64,000 nt of DNA, from the NCBI RefSeq assembly GCF_021462265.1, contig NZ_JAJONF010000007.1, positions 186,001 through 250,000 of the forward strand. Reading direction: 5' to 3'. A program made the position numbers and the translations under genes. Positions 36,039 through 44,431 of the stretch are shown in pieces (the stretch's first letter is position 1; each line of letters opens with the position of its first letter). The notes beneath the pieces were generated by a model that saw only the letters and a list, made by a program, of their open reading frames with translations, searched no databases and was not told the origin of the DNA. The stretch is from Streptomyces shenzhenensis. Its GTDB lineage: Bacteria > Actinomycetota > Actinomycetes > Streptomycetales > Streptomycetaceae.

Positions 36039-36743
36039 TCACGCGCCGGGCGGCGAGCACTCGATGCCGGAGACCGTCGCGGCCGCAGGGGCGGCCTGGC
36101 CGGGCGCGTGGGCGGGGGCGGCCTGCTCGTCGAGCCCCCGGGCGGTGTGGATCCGCAGCAGTCCCTCGATGCCGCGCAGCAGGGTCTCGCCGGCCAGGAC
36201 GGGATCGCCCAGGTAGCCGGCGCTCATCGCGCCGTCGCGGAGCATGACGAAGTGCCGCCCGGCGTGCTCGGCCTGGGTGGCCGAGATCTCGGCGAACAGT
36301 CCGGTGATCGTCCGCAGGAACCATGCGCGGTGCTGCACGACGGCACGGTGGACCGGGTGGCCGGGGTCGGGGAACTCCGCCGCCGCGTTGAGGAAGGCGC
36401 AGCCGCGGTAACCGGGGGAGCGGATCTGCTCGACCAGGGACGCGCCAATGCCCCGCAGGATGCCGTCGGGCGGCGTGTCCATGGCCGTCAGGGAGCCGAT
36501 CTGGGTACGGATCGCCTGGTCGACGCTGCCGAGGTAGGCGACGGCGAGGTCTTCCTTGCTGCGGAAGTGGCGGTAGAAGGTGGCGTTGGTGACCTTCGCC
36601 TCGGCGACCAGGCGGTCGACGCCCACCTTGTGGATGCCCTCCGCGTAGAAGAGCCGCCCGGCGGTCCTCAGGAGGCGTTCCCGGGCCTCGGAGACCCGCC
36701 TGCCGGTGCCCGTCCCGGCTTCCGTCTTCGTCATGTCACCCAT
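36039..36743 (-). CDS. TetR-family transcriptional repressor
   Basis: This 234-aa protein has a TetR N-terminal HTH: RERLLRTAGRLFYAEGIHKVGVDRLVAEAKVTNATFYRHFRSKEDL. The C-terminal ligand domain has YRGCAFLNAAAEFPDPGHP. The start is ATG 36743 or ATG 36734; the region upstream is AT-richer and lacks a strong ribosome binding site. Two near-identical operator-like sequences (36754-36775 and 36813-36834) lie between it and the divergent membrane-protein gene, so it probably represses both. Confidence 0.88.
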   Translation of the reverse strand: MGDMTKTEAGTGTGRRVSEARERLLRTAGRLFYAEGIHKVGVDRLVAEAKVTNATFYRHFRSKEDLAVAYLGSVDQAIRTQIGSLTAMDTPPDGILRGIGASLVEQIRSPGYRGCAFLNAAAEFPDPGHPVHRAVVQHRAWFLRTITGLFAEISATQAEHAGRHFVMLRDGAMSAGYLGDPVLAGETLLRGIEGLLRIHTARGLDEQAAPAHAPGQAAPAAATVSGIECSPPGA

Positions 36744-36753
36744 GGTAGCGGGT

Positions 36754-36834
36754 AGAACGCTCTCTCTTGTCTTCGTGGAGAAGGTGTGCCAGGGTCGGGC
36801 CAGAAAGGAGAGAGAACGTTCTCTCTCGTCTTCC
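36754..36834. promoter_or_regulatory. Paired TetR-type operators in the divergent promoter
   Basis: Two copies of AGAACGYTCTCTCTYGTCTT (36754-36773 and 36813-36832) are 59 bp apart. The second lies in the perfect 20-bp palindrome GAGAGAGAACGTTCTCTCTC (36808-36827). A palindrome of this size in a tetR divergent gap is the expected binding site. Confidence 0.75.
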
Positions 36835-36883
36835 CTCGCCGATCTCCCCATCCGTGTCCCTGCCCGTAGTCACTGGAGAACCC

Positions 36884-37441
36884 ATGGCATCCACCGCCTC
36901 CACCGAGTCCGTCGCCGCCACGCCCGCCCTGCGCCGGCTGTACGTCACCCGCTTCGTCTTCGCCGTCGCGTGGGCCGCGCTCCTGCTGTTGTCCGGCTCC
37001 GGGCTCACCGCCGGGGCCAGGCTGCTGCTGTTCCTCTATCCCGCCTTCGACGTGGCCGCGGCCGTCGTCGACGCCAGGTCGGCGCGCGCCGCCGGGCCGC
37101 TCAAGGGCCTGTACGCCAACATGGCCGTCAGCGTGTTCGCCGCCGTCGGCGTCGCGGTCGCCGGCACCTCGGGCGTCGCCGACGTGCTGCGTGTCTGGGG
37201 CGCGTGGGCGGTCGTCTCCGGCCTCGTCCAGCTCCTCGTGGGCGTCGCCCGCCGGCCGATGGGCGGCCAGTGGCCCATGATCCTCAGCGGCGGCATCTCC
37301 GTCCTCGCCGGCGCGTCCTTCATCCGAAGCGCCACCCAGGACGACCCCTCGCTGACCGCCCTCGCCGGCTATGCCACGCTCGGCGGGATCTTCTTCCTCG
37401 TCTCGGCGATCCGCCTGTCCCGCCCGGCCCGCAGGACCTGA
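36884..37441 (+). CDS. DUF308/HdeD-like integral membrane protein
   Basis: This 185-aa protein has about six transmembrane helices (FVFAVAWAALLLLSGSGLTAG, LLLFLYPAFDVAAAVVDARS, MAVSVFAAVGVAVAGTSG and others), as in HdeD/DUF308 proteins. ATG 36884 has GGAGAA upstream, so the frame that opens earlier is not used. It is transcribed divergently from the TetR gene across shared operators and is probably its regulated target. The substrate or function is unknown. Confidence 0.8.
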   Translation: MASTASTESVAATPALRRLYVTRFVFAVAWAALLLLSGSGLTAGARLLLFLYPAFDVAAAVVDARSARAAGPLKGLYANMAVSVFAAVGVAVAGTSGVADVLRVWGAWAVVSGLVQLLVGVARRPMGGQWPMILSGGISVLAGASFIRSATQDDPSLTALAGYATLGGIFFLVSAIRLSRPARRT

Positions 37442-37496
37442 CCCGCCGTCCCCCTCCGGGCGCGAGCGGATCCGTACCGCACAGGGTGAGGTCCGG

Positions 37497-38111
37497 TCAG
37501 CCGCCGCCGCGCGGGCCCTCAGGACGCGCGCCGCGCACGGCGTACAGCGCGCCGCCCACCGTGAAGGCCCCCAGGGCAGCGGCCCACGCGCCCGGTTGTG
37601 TCCCCGGCTGCATGGGCCACGCCCACACCGTCGCCGCGCCCGAGTGCGCCCCCGCCGAGCCCAGATAGACGGCACTGACGTAACCGAAGGCCGGGAGCCA
37701 GCTCAGGCGGGCGCCGAGCAGCACGGCCGCCGCTGCCGTGACACCCGTACAGCCCAGGGTGTTGCGGATCATGGCCGGTGGTCCGAAGACCTCCGGATGC
37801 CCCAGCACCGCCAGCGGCAGCAGCGCCGCCGACAGCGCGGTCAGCCCGGCGAGCTGGGTCAGCCGCCGCGGCCACCACGGCCGTACGGCCGTACCGTCCA
37901 GTTCCTCGGAGGGCGAGCGCAGGCTCACCCCGATCACCGCGGCCGCCAGCAGCGGGGCCAGGGCGACGACGGGGACGCGGCGGTCGGGGTCCAGAAAGCC
38001 GTCCAGGCGGGCCGCCGCCCAGACGGCGAAGCCGGTCGTACCGGCGAGCGCGGCCAGGGAGGCGGGGAGGCCGCGGGAGCGGGCGTGGAGCAGGTGGCCG
38101 TTGGACGTCAC
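37497..38111 (-). CDS. Multi-pass membrane protein, last gene of the sigma/ABC operon
   Basis: This 204-aa protein has four or more predicted transmembrane helices (LAALAGTTGFAVWAAARL, VVALAPLLAAAVIGVSLR, LAGLTALSAALLPLAVLG, TAAAAVLLGARLSWLPAFG). It has no known domain. GTG 38111 overlaps the previous gene stop by 4 bp (GTGA). It probably forms part of the membrane side of the ABC system encoded upstream. Confidence 0.78.
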   Translation of the reverse strand: MTSNGHLLHARSRGLPASLAALAGTTGFAVWAAARLDGFLDPDRRVPVVALAPLLAAAVIGVSLRSPSEELDGTAVRPWWPRRLTQLAGLTALSAALLPLAVLGHPEVFGPPAMIRNTLGCTGVTAAAAVLLGARLSWLPAFGYVSAVYLGSAGAHSGAATVWAWPMQPGTQPGAWAAALGAFTVGGALYAVRGARPEGPRGGG

Positions 38112-39436
38112 AGGGCCGGCACCCCGCTCGGGTCGCACGCGGCCCGGGCCGCGAAGTACGCCGACAGCCAGTCGCGGCGCTCCTGTTCGCCCATGGCCGC
38201 CAGGCGGGCCCGGGCCGCGCGGCGCCCGGCCAGGGCGGCCCGGCGCCTCGCATCGCCCTGGGAGTCCAGGTCGTCGAAGTACCGCCGGGAAGGGAGGGGC
38301 GCAAGGTAGTTCTCGACGGCGTCGTCGGCCCGCTCGAAACGGGCGCCCAGCCGGTCGTCCGGACAGTCACCCCGCAGCACCAGCGTCCCCACGGCCTCCC
38401 GCGCGAACTCCCCGGTATCGGTCAGCCGCCCCCGCACGAACGACCAGCCGAGCGGCGTCAGCGACGGCAGCTCCGCCTCGTCGTCGCGCGGGCCGCCGTC
38501 GCGGTCCTCCCAGCGCACGGGCAGGTTCCGTACGCCCTTCAGCCTGCCCGTGACACCCGACAGCGCATCGGTGATCTGCGGGAGCGCACCCGCGTACCGG
38601 GCGTTGACGCACACGGCCGGGGCGACGGACGTGTCGCACACCTGCCGCCGGGTCAGCGGGTCGGTGTGCCACAGCCCGTCCCCGGTCTGCGCGAGGAGGG
38701 CGCCCGCGGCGGTCGCGGCGGCCAGCGGCAGCAGGGCCGTCCACCGGCGCCGGGCCGCGTACGCCAGGACGGCCGCTCCCGCCAGGCCCCCGGCCCACAC
38801 CGCCATCGCCATCGGCTGCCACCACACCGGCACCCAGCTCTCCATGACCGGGAACGCCGGGTTGAGATACCGCCCGGCCCCCTCGTGCGCGGCCGCCGTC
38901 ACCCCCAGCCCCACGTACCCGGCCATCGCCAGCAGCGGAGCCGTGAGCCGCGCGGGCACCAGCCGCCCCACCGCATGGCCGGCGAGCACCGCGGCCCCCG
39001 ACACGCACGCGTCCGTCGGCACCAGCGCCGGACGTGGGCCGTCCCCCAGGGCGTACGGCCAGGTCGCGAGCAGCGCCAGTCCCGCCGCGACCGCGTACCC
39101 GGCGGCCACCCACAGGGCCGTCGGCAGCGCGGCCACCAGGAAACGGGCCAACGGCGGGCGTGGAACCGTCGCCCACAGCTCCTCCGTACGGCGCCGCCGC
39201 TCCCGCCCGCCCTGCCAGCAGCCCGCCGCCGCGGCCGCCGGGACCGTGATCAGCACGGCGTTGTGCAGCTCGGCGGCCGTCTCCGCCCAGCCGCCCTGCC
39301 ACCGGTCGGCCGACGCGGCGAGCAGCACCCCGAGCGTCAGCAGCACGGTGAGCCCGGCCCAGGGGGCGAAACCCCGGCGGGCCTCGGTCACCAGCGGGGT
39401 CTGTGTCACGACGTTCGTCTGTGTCACGGCGTTCAT
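38108..39436 (-). CDS. ABC-type membrane protein with C-terminal soluble domain
   Basis: This 442-aa protein has about six transmembrane helices in its first 270 residues. A soluble part follows (DPLTRRQVCDTSVAPAVCVNARYA, with two Cys) and then a helical, Arg-rich C-terminus. It overlaps both neighbours by 4 bp, the ATPase stop upstream and the next gene downstream. By context it is a permease or accessory subunit of the transporter. The cargo is unknown. Confidence 0.8.
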   Translation of the reverse strand: MNAVTQTNVVTQTPLVTEARRGFAPWAGLTVLLTLGVLLAASADRWQGGWAETAAELHNAVLITVPAAAAAGCWQGGRERRRRTEELWATVPRPPLARFLVAALPTALWVAAGYAVAAGLALLATWPYALGDGPRPALVPTDACVSGAAVLAGHAVGRLVPARLTAPLLAMAGYVGLGVTAAAHEGAGRYLNPAFPVMESWVPVWWQPMAMAVWAGGLAGAAVLAYAARRRWTALLPLAAATAAGALLAQTGDGLWHTDPLTRRQVCDTSVAPAVCVNARYAGALPQITDALSGVTGRLKGVRNLPVRWEDRDGGPRDDEAELPSLTPLGWSFVRGRLTDTGEFAREAVGTLVLRGDCPDDRLGARFERADDAVENYLAPLPSRRYFDDLDSQGDARRRAALAGRRAARARLAAMGEQERRDWLSAYFAARAACDPSGVPAL

Positions 39437-40194
39437 CGCGGCGCCTCCGTCGCGCGGTGGGCGCGCAGGGCCGCCGTGTAGCCGCGTTCGACGGGGTGGT
39501 CGCCGGGGCCGCCGGAGGTCTCGCCGAGGGCGGCGAGCGCCCCGGGTGTGCCCCGGTAGGCGACCCGGCCCGCGTCGAGGAGGGTGACCTCCGTACAGGC
39601 CGCCGCCACGTCCTCCACCAGATGGGTGGAGACGACCACGGTCGTCGAGGCGCCCAACTCGCGCAGCAACTCCCGGAACTCCACGCGCTGTTCGGGATCA
39701 AGTCCGGCGGTCGGTTCGTCGAGCAGCAGGAGGTCGGGTTCGTTGACGATCGCCTGCGCGACACCGAGCCGGCGGACCATGCCGCCGGACAGCGTCCGGA
39801 CCTTCGCGTCGGCGCGGTCGGCCAGCCCCACCCGGGCCACCGCCCGTTCGACGGCGGCGGGGGTCCCGGCCGCGGGCAGCTCCTTGAGCCAGGCCACGTA
39901 CGCCACGAACTCCCGGACGGTGAACCCCGGGTAGTAGCCGAACTCCTGTGGCAGGTACCCGAGTCGAGCGCGGACCTCGCCGAGGGCGCGCCGCCCGGCG
40001 GTGTCCCGGCCGAGCAGCTCCACCCGGCCGGCGGACGGCCGGGCGACGGTCGCCAGCACCCTGATCAGCGAGGTCTTCCCGGCGCCGTTGGGGCCCAGCA
40101 GTCCGTGCACACCGGTGCCGAGCGTGAGATCGACAGAGTCCAGGGCGACGGTCCCGCGGTGCCGGACGCGCAGACCGGTCACTCGTATGCTCAA
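39433..40194 (-). CDS. ABC transporter ATP-binding protein
   Basis: This 253-aa ATPase has Walker A GLLGPNGAGKTSLIR, Q-loop YLPQEFGYYPGF, signature LSGGMVRRLG, Walker [15 protein letters not shown] and switch His in VVVSTHLVEDV. It resembles ABC-2 type export ATPases. TTG 40194 overlaps the upstream gene in TTGA and has GGAGAA 5 bp upstream; GTG 40182 is an alternative. It energises the membrane proteins encoded on either side. Confidence 0.9.
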   Translation of the reverse strand: MSIRVTGLRVRHRGTVALDSVDLTLGTGVHGLLGPNGAGKTSLIRVLATVARPSAGRVELLGRDTAGRRALGEVRARLGYLPQEFGYYPGFTVREFVAYVAWLKELPAAGTPAAVERAVARVGLADRADAKVRTLSGGMVRRLGVAQAIVNEPDLLLLDEPTAGLDPEQRVEFRELLRELGASTTVVVSTHLVEDVAAACTEVTLLDAGRVAYRGTPGALAALGETSGGPGDHPVERGYTAALRAHRATEAPR

Positions 40195-41096
40195 CGGTTC
40201 TCCAGATGGTCGTAGGCGCCGCGGCGGGCGGCCAGCAGCGCGGCGCAGACGACGGCGGCCGCGGCCCAGCCGGGCTGGACGCCGTCGAAACAGGTGGCCA
40301 GCCGTCCGGCCAGCCGGGTGGTGAGCGGCCCGCCGGGGGCGGCGACGGCCGGGACGAGGACGGCGGCCAGCCAGCCGCCGGCGACCACGGCGGTCGCGGT
40401 GCGGCAGCCGACGTATGACGCGAGCGTCAGGGAGCCCAGGGTCAGCGCCAGCCCCGGCAGCAGCCAGGCGGCCGCGCCGGGGGCGCCCGAGGCGGGCAGG
40501 GCCGCGCCGGTGAGGGTCAGGGCGGGAACGCTGACGCCGAGGACGGCGGCGGTGCGGGTGAGGGCGAGGCGGAGACCGCCGGAAGGGGTGGCCGCGGTGA
40601 TCTCGTGCAGGGGGTCGGCGTGCGGGCCGTAGGAGAGGGCGACGCCGGACACCGGGACGACCGGGGCGATGGTGAGGAGGAGGGTGCGGGTGGCGGCGTA
40701 GCCCGCGGCGTGATCGAGGAGGAGGGCGCCGATGGTCACGGAGAGCAGGGCGAGGAGCCAGGTGCCTCGCAGGGCGGGGCCGAGGGCCCAGAGGGCGGGT
40801 TCGAGGCGGGGGGTCCGCCGCGGTGCGGTGGGGGCTGGCCGTGTCCGCGCGGCGGAGCCGCACGGGTCGGAGCCGCGCGCCTCTTCGGGGCGCGTGGTGG
40901 CCGCCGTCAGTACCGAGCCCCGTATCTCCGCCAGCTCCGCTCCCGCCGCTGTCGCCCGTACCGCCGCCGATACCCGGGTCGCGCAGCCGGTGCAGGTCTC
41001 CAGGTGTTTCTCCAGGGACCAGGCGTCCGCTTCCGGCAGGGAGCCGTCGGCGTAGCGCAGGGCCAGGTCCTCGGCGGCGTGCCAGGCCGTCGTCAT
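40191..41096 (-). CDS. ABC permease fused to an N-terminal anti-sigma zinc finger (ZAS)
   Basis: This 301-aa protein has a cytoplasmic N-terminus (1-60) with the zinc-binding anti-sigma motif H-x3-C-x2-C (KHLETCTGC). The rest has about six transmembrane helices (LLALLSVTIGALLLDHAAGY, LLLTIAPVVPVSGVALSYG, LLPGLALTLGSLTLASYVG, AAVVCAALLAARRG). ATG 41096 overlaps the sigma-factor stop in ATGA. The likely role is a combined anti-sigma factor and transporter subunit that could release the sigma factor in response to transport state. The fusion is seen directly in the sequence; the mechanism is inference. Confidence 0.85.
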   Translation of the reverse strand: MTTAWHAAEDLALRYADGSLPEADAWSLEKHLETCTGCATRVSAAVRATAAGAELAEIRGSVLTAATTRPEEARGSDPCGSAARTRPAPTAPRRTPRLEPALWALGPALRGTWLLALLSVTIGALLLDHAAGYAATRTLLLTIAPVVPVSGVALSYGPHADPLHEITAATPSGGLRLALTRTAAVLGVSVPALTLTGAALPASGAPGAAAWLLPGLALTLGSLTLASYVGCRTATAVVAGGWLAAVLVPAVAAPGGPLTTRLAGRLATCFDGVQPGWAAAAVVCAALLAARRGAYDHLENR

Positions 41097-41674
41097 GCCG
41101 GGCCTCCCGTCGGTGAGGGGTTCAACCGGGACAAGGCCGCGCGGAGTTCGGCCCTCGCGCGGACGGCGCGGGACTTGACCGTGCCTTCGGGTATGCCGAG
41201 CAGGCGGGCGGTCTCCCGGGTGGTCAGGCCGTCCACGACCGTGGCCCGGAGCACCTCGCGCAGTTCCGGGGAGATACGGTCCAGGGCGGTGCCGACGTCG
41301 CCGTACTCCAGGGCGGTGAGGACGCGGTCCTCCGCCGAGGGCGCCACGGCGGGCGGGGCGGGAAGGGTCTGCGCGCGGGCCGCGCGCTCCTGGACCCGGC
41401 CGGCGTCCACCAGGCGGCGGGCCGCGATCGTCCAGAGCCAGCCGCCGGCCTCCTGCCCGCGGTGCCCGGCCGCCGACCGCCACACCGTGACGAAGGTGTC
41501 CTGGAGCACCTCCCGCACCACCTCGGGGTCGGCACAGCGCCGGGTCAGCCGGGCGTGCAGCCAGCCCGCGTGCCGGTCGTAGAGGACGGCCAGCGCCGAG
41601 GCGTCCCCGGCCGCGACCGCACGCAGCAGTGCCGCGTCCCCGTCCGCGTCGTCGTTCTCGCGGTGGCCCCCCAT
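41093..41674 (-). CDS. ECF-family RNA polymerase sigma factor
   Basis: This 193-aa sigma-70 family protein has region 2 (LLRAVAAGDASALAVLYDRHAGWLHARL, VLQDTFVTVWRSA) and region 4 (EDRVLTALEYGDVGTALDRI, TTRETARLLGIPEGTVKSRAVRARAEL). It directs transcription of its own regulon, probably including this operon. ATG 41674 is chosen; GTG 41692 is possible and neither has a clear ribosome binding site. The immediately downstream zinc-finger permease is its likely regulator. Confidence 0.9.
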   Translation of the reverse strand: MGGHRENDDADGDAALLRAVAAGDASALAVLYDRHAGWLHARLTRRCADPEVVREVLQDTFVTVWRSAAGHRGQEAGGWLWTIAARRLVDAGRVQERAARAQTLPAPPAVAPSAEDRVLTALEYGDVGTALDRISPELREVLRATVVDGLTTRETARLLGIPEGTVKSRAVRARAELRAALSRLNPSPTGGPA

Positions 41675-41830
41675 GGGGCGGAACAGTCTCACACCGTCTC
41701 TATCGATCACCCGGACGCGGTCGGTTCGCGGGGCGGGGCCGGCCGTCACGCGTGCCCTCGCGACGACGGGGTAGGGCTCCTCTGACCCGGCATTCGCCGC
41801 CGTACCCGACGTCATGACGAGGAGGCCGCC

Positions 41831-42040
41831 GTGGCCGCAACGGTTCATCATCCGATCCCGGCCCAGTTCAAACCCCCGGTGCGGACCGAGGTGGAGCCCC
41901 ACCTGTACGTGTCCGGCGCCGAGAGCGCGGGCGCCGAGGCCCCGCTGACCAGTGAGCCGCCGCTGCCCGACGCCGAGCCCCTCACCAGTGAACCGCCGCT
42001 GGCCGACGCGGTCCCGCTGACCAGCGAGCCGGGGTTGTAG
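41831..42040 (+). CDS. Repeat-containing 69-aa microprotein upstream of malQ
   Basis: GTG 41831 follows a strong GAGGAGG ribosome binding site. The peptide has an N-terminal part (MAATVHHPIPAQFKPPVRTE) and a C-terminal region of three repeats: PLTSEPPLPDAE, PLTSEPPLADAV and PLTSEPGL, a 12-residue period. It is acidic and Pro-rich, with no signal peptide. Its stop is directly followed by the malQ ATG, so translation is coupled. No family is recognised. The N-terminal leader plus repeated Thr/Ser/Glu/Asp cores superficially resembles multi-core peptide precursors, but no modifying enzyme gene is nearby. Confidence 0.65.
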   Translation: MAATVHHPIPAQFKPPVRTEVEPHLYVSGAESAGAEAPLTSEPPLPDAEPLTSEPPLADAVPLTSEPGL

Positions 42041-44086
42041 ATGAACGAAGCCCTGGACCCGGGGCTGTGCCGGCTCGCGGAGCTGCACGGCGTCGCCACC
42101 TCCTACAGCCCCGCCCCGGACCGTACGGTCGCCGCCTCCGCCGGGGCCGTGACCGCCGCGCTGGGCGCGCTGGGCGTCGACGCGAGCGGCCCGGAGGCCG
42201 TCCGCGCCGCCCTCGCCGACCGGGAGCGGGAGCTCGCCGGACGGCTGCTGCCGCCGACGGTCGTCCACTGGGCGGGCACCGGCGAGATCGCCCTCGGCCT
42301 GCCCGCCGGCACCCGCCTTCAGGTGCGGACGGAGGACGGGGAGAGCCGGGAGGACGTGCGGGACCTGCCGCCCGGGGTGCATCTGCTGACCGCCGCCGCG
42401 CCCGACGGCCGCACCGCCCGTGCCCACCTGATCGTCGCCCCCGACCGGCTGCCCACCCCCGCCACCCGCTCGTACGGCATCCTCGTCCAGCTCTACTCGC
42501 TGCTGTCCCGCCGCTCCTGGGGCATGGGCGACCTCGGGGACCTCGCCGAGCTGGCCGACTGGGCCGGACGCACGGCCGGGGCGGGGTTCGTACAGGTCAA
42601 CCCCTTGCACGCGGCCGTACCCGGAGCCCCGACCGACCCCTCCCCCTACCGCCCCTCCTCCCGCCGGTTCCCCGACCCGGTGCACCTGCGGCCGGAGGCC
42701 GTCCCCGAGTACACCGCGGTCCCTGCGGTCACGGACCGTGCCGGGCGGCTGCGCTCCGCCGTCCTCGACCAGGGCGCCCTCATCGACCGGGACGCGGTGT
42801 GGGAGCTGAAGCGCGAGGCGCTGGCCACGGCGGCCGCCGCACCGCTCGGCCCCGACCGGCAGGCCGCCTACGACGCGTTCCGCGCCGCGGAGGGGCAGGC
42901 CCTGGACGACCACGCCACCTGGTACGCGCTCGCCGAGCGGCACGGCCCCGACTGGCACCGGTGGCCCGAGGCCCTGCGCGACCCCCGCTCGCCGGAGACC
43001 GCCCGCGCCCGCGCCGAGCTGGCCGACCGCGTCGGCTTCCACGCCCGCCTCGCCTGGCTCACCGTCAGCCAGCTCACCGCGGCCCAGCACGCCGCCCGCG
43101 AGGCCGGCATGCCGGTCGGGATCGTGCACGACCTCGCCGTCGGCGTGCACCCCGCGGGCGCCGACGCCTGGGCCCAGCAGGACCACTTCGCCGCCGGGAT
43201 GTCCGTCGGCGCCCCGCCCGACGCCTTCAACGCCCGCGGCCAGGACTGGGGGCTGCCGCCCTGGCGCCCCGACCGCCTCGCCGCCTCCGGCCACGCGCCC
43301 TTCCGGGAGCTCCTGCGCGCCCTCTTCCGCTACGCCGGCGCCCTGCGCATCGACCATGTGATGGGCCTGTTCCGGCTCTGGTGGGTGCCGCAGGGCAGCC
43401 CGCCCACCGAGGGCACCTACGTCCGCTACGACGCCGAGGCCATGCTGGCCCTGCTGGCCCTGGAGGCCACCCGGGCCGGGGCGGTGGTGATCGGAGAGGA
43501 CCTGGGCACGGTGGAGCCGGGGGTGCGCGAGACGCTCCAGCGGCACGGGGTGCTCGGCACGTCCGTGCTCTGGTTCGAACGGGACTGGGCGGGCGACGGC
43601 CGCCCCCTGCCCCCGGACCGCTGGCGCGCCGACTGCCTCGCCACCGCCACCACCCACGACCTGCCGCCCACCGCCGCGCGCCTCACCGGCGAACACGTCG
43701 AACTCCGCGACCGCCTCGGCCTGCTCACCCGCCCGCTCGGGACGGAACGGGCCGAAGCGGCGGCCGACACCGCGGAGTGGCTGGCCCTGCTGACCCGGCT
43801 CGGCCTGCTCGCCGCGGCCGAGTCCGGCGACGAGGAGGCCGAGATCCGTGCCGTCCACCGCTTCCTGCTGCGCACCCCGGCCCGCATGATCGGCGTCTGG
43901 CTCCCGGACACCGTCGGCGACCGCCGCCCCCAGAACCTCCCCGGCACCTGGGACCAGTACCCGAACTGGCGCCTCCCCGTCGCCGACACGAAGGGCCGCC
44001 CGGTGACCCTGGAGGAGCTGACGGCCTCGGAGCGGGTACGGGCGCTGTTCCGGACCCTGCACACGGACAGCCCGTCCACGCCCTGA
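42041..44086 (+). CDS. malQ: 4-alpha-glucanotransferase (amylomaltase, GH77)
   Basis: This 681-aa GH77 enzyme reads RSYGILVQLYSLLSRRSWGMGDLGDL, nucleophile Asp438 in LRIDHVMGLFRLWW, acid/base Glu486 in VIGEDLGTV, and THDLPPTAARLTG with the transition-state Asp. An N-terminal extension of about 140 aa is typical of the bacterial MalQ subgroup. It transfers maltosyl units between alpha-1,4-glucans in maltodextrin and glycogen metabolism. ATG 42041 abuts the stop of the microprotein gene. Confidence 0.95.
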   Translation: MNEALDPGLCRLAELHGVATSYSPAPDRTVAASAGAVTAALGALGVDASGPEAVRAALADRERELAGRLLPPTVVHWAGTGEIALGLPAGTRLQVRTEDGESREDVRDLPPGVHLLTAAAPDGRTARAHLIVAPDRLPTPATRSYGILVQLYSLLSRRSWGMGDLGDLAELADWAGRTAGAGFVQVNPLHAAVPGAPTDPSPYRPSSRRFPDPVHLRPEAVPEYTAVPAVTDRAGRLRSAVLDQGALIDRDAVWELKREALATAAAAPLGPDRQAAYDAFRAAEGQALDDHATWYALAERHGPDWHRWPEALRDPRSPETARARAELADRVGFHARLAWLTVSQLTAAQHAAREAGMPVGIVHDLAVGVHPAGADAWAQQDHFAAGMSVGAPPDAFNARGQDWGLPPWRPDRLAASGHAPFRELLRALFRYAGALRIDHVMGLFRLWWVPQGSPPTEGTYVRYDAEAMLALLALEATRAGAVVIGEDLGTVEPGVRETLQRHGVLGTSVLWFERDWAGDGRPLPPDRWRADCLATATTHDLPPTAARLTGEHVELRDRLGLLTRPLGTERAEAAADTAEWLALLTRLGLLAAAESGDEEAEIRAVHRFLLRTPARMIGVWLPDTVGDRRPQNLPGTWDQYPNWRLPVADTKGRPVTLEELTASERVRALFRTLHTDSPSTP

Positions 44087-44156
44087 CGACCCCGCCCGGT
44101 CCGTGACCACCCGCCGCGGACGGGAGGACGCGGACCGGGCGGAGCCGGACCGGGCA

Positions 44157-44355
44157 GGCCTGGATCGGGTGGACGTGGACGGGTTGACATGGACCGGGCG
44201 GACTTGTACCCGGTAGGCCTGGATCGGGTGGCCTGGACCGGCAGGCCTGGATCGGGTGGCCTGGACCGGCAGGCCTGGACCGGCAGGCCTGGATCGGGTG
44301 GCCTGGACCGGCAGGCCCGGACCGGGTGGCCTGGACCGGCAGGCCCGGACCGGGT
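44157..44355 (+). repeat. 14-bp minisatellite downstream of malQ
   Basis: Ten units in perfect 14-bp phase occupy 44216-44355. They alternate mostly between GGCCTGGATCGGGT and GGCCTGGACCGGCA. Four diverged units lie at 44157-44212. The period is not a multiple of three and no frame is maintained, so it is non-coding. The 44087-44431 gap holds no gene apart from this array. Confidence 0.9.
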
Positions 44356-44431
44356 GGACGCGGACCGGTCCGTGAGCTCGGGAAAGGTGGCCGGAGGCCG
44401 GGGCGGGGCGCCGGTCCGGGATCCTTGAGTC

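Noticed and set aside
41831..42040. Firm RiPP precursor call for the PLTSEP microprotein
   Set aside because: No ATP-grasp, radical SAM, lanthionine or protease gene is adjacent, so only a tentative remark is justified.
44189..44428. Open frame through the 14-bp minisatellite
   Set aside because: The period is not a multiple of three, no ribosome binding site is present, and the peptide is just the repeat read in successive frames.
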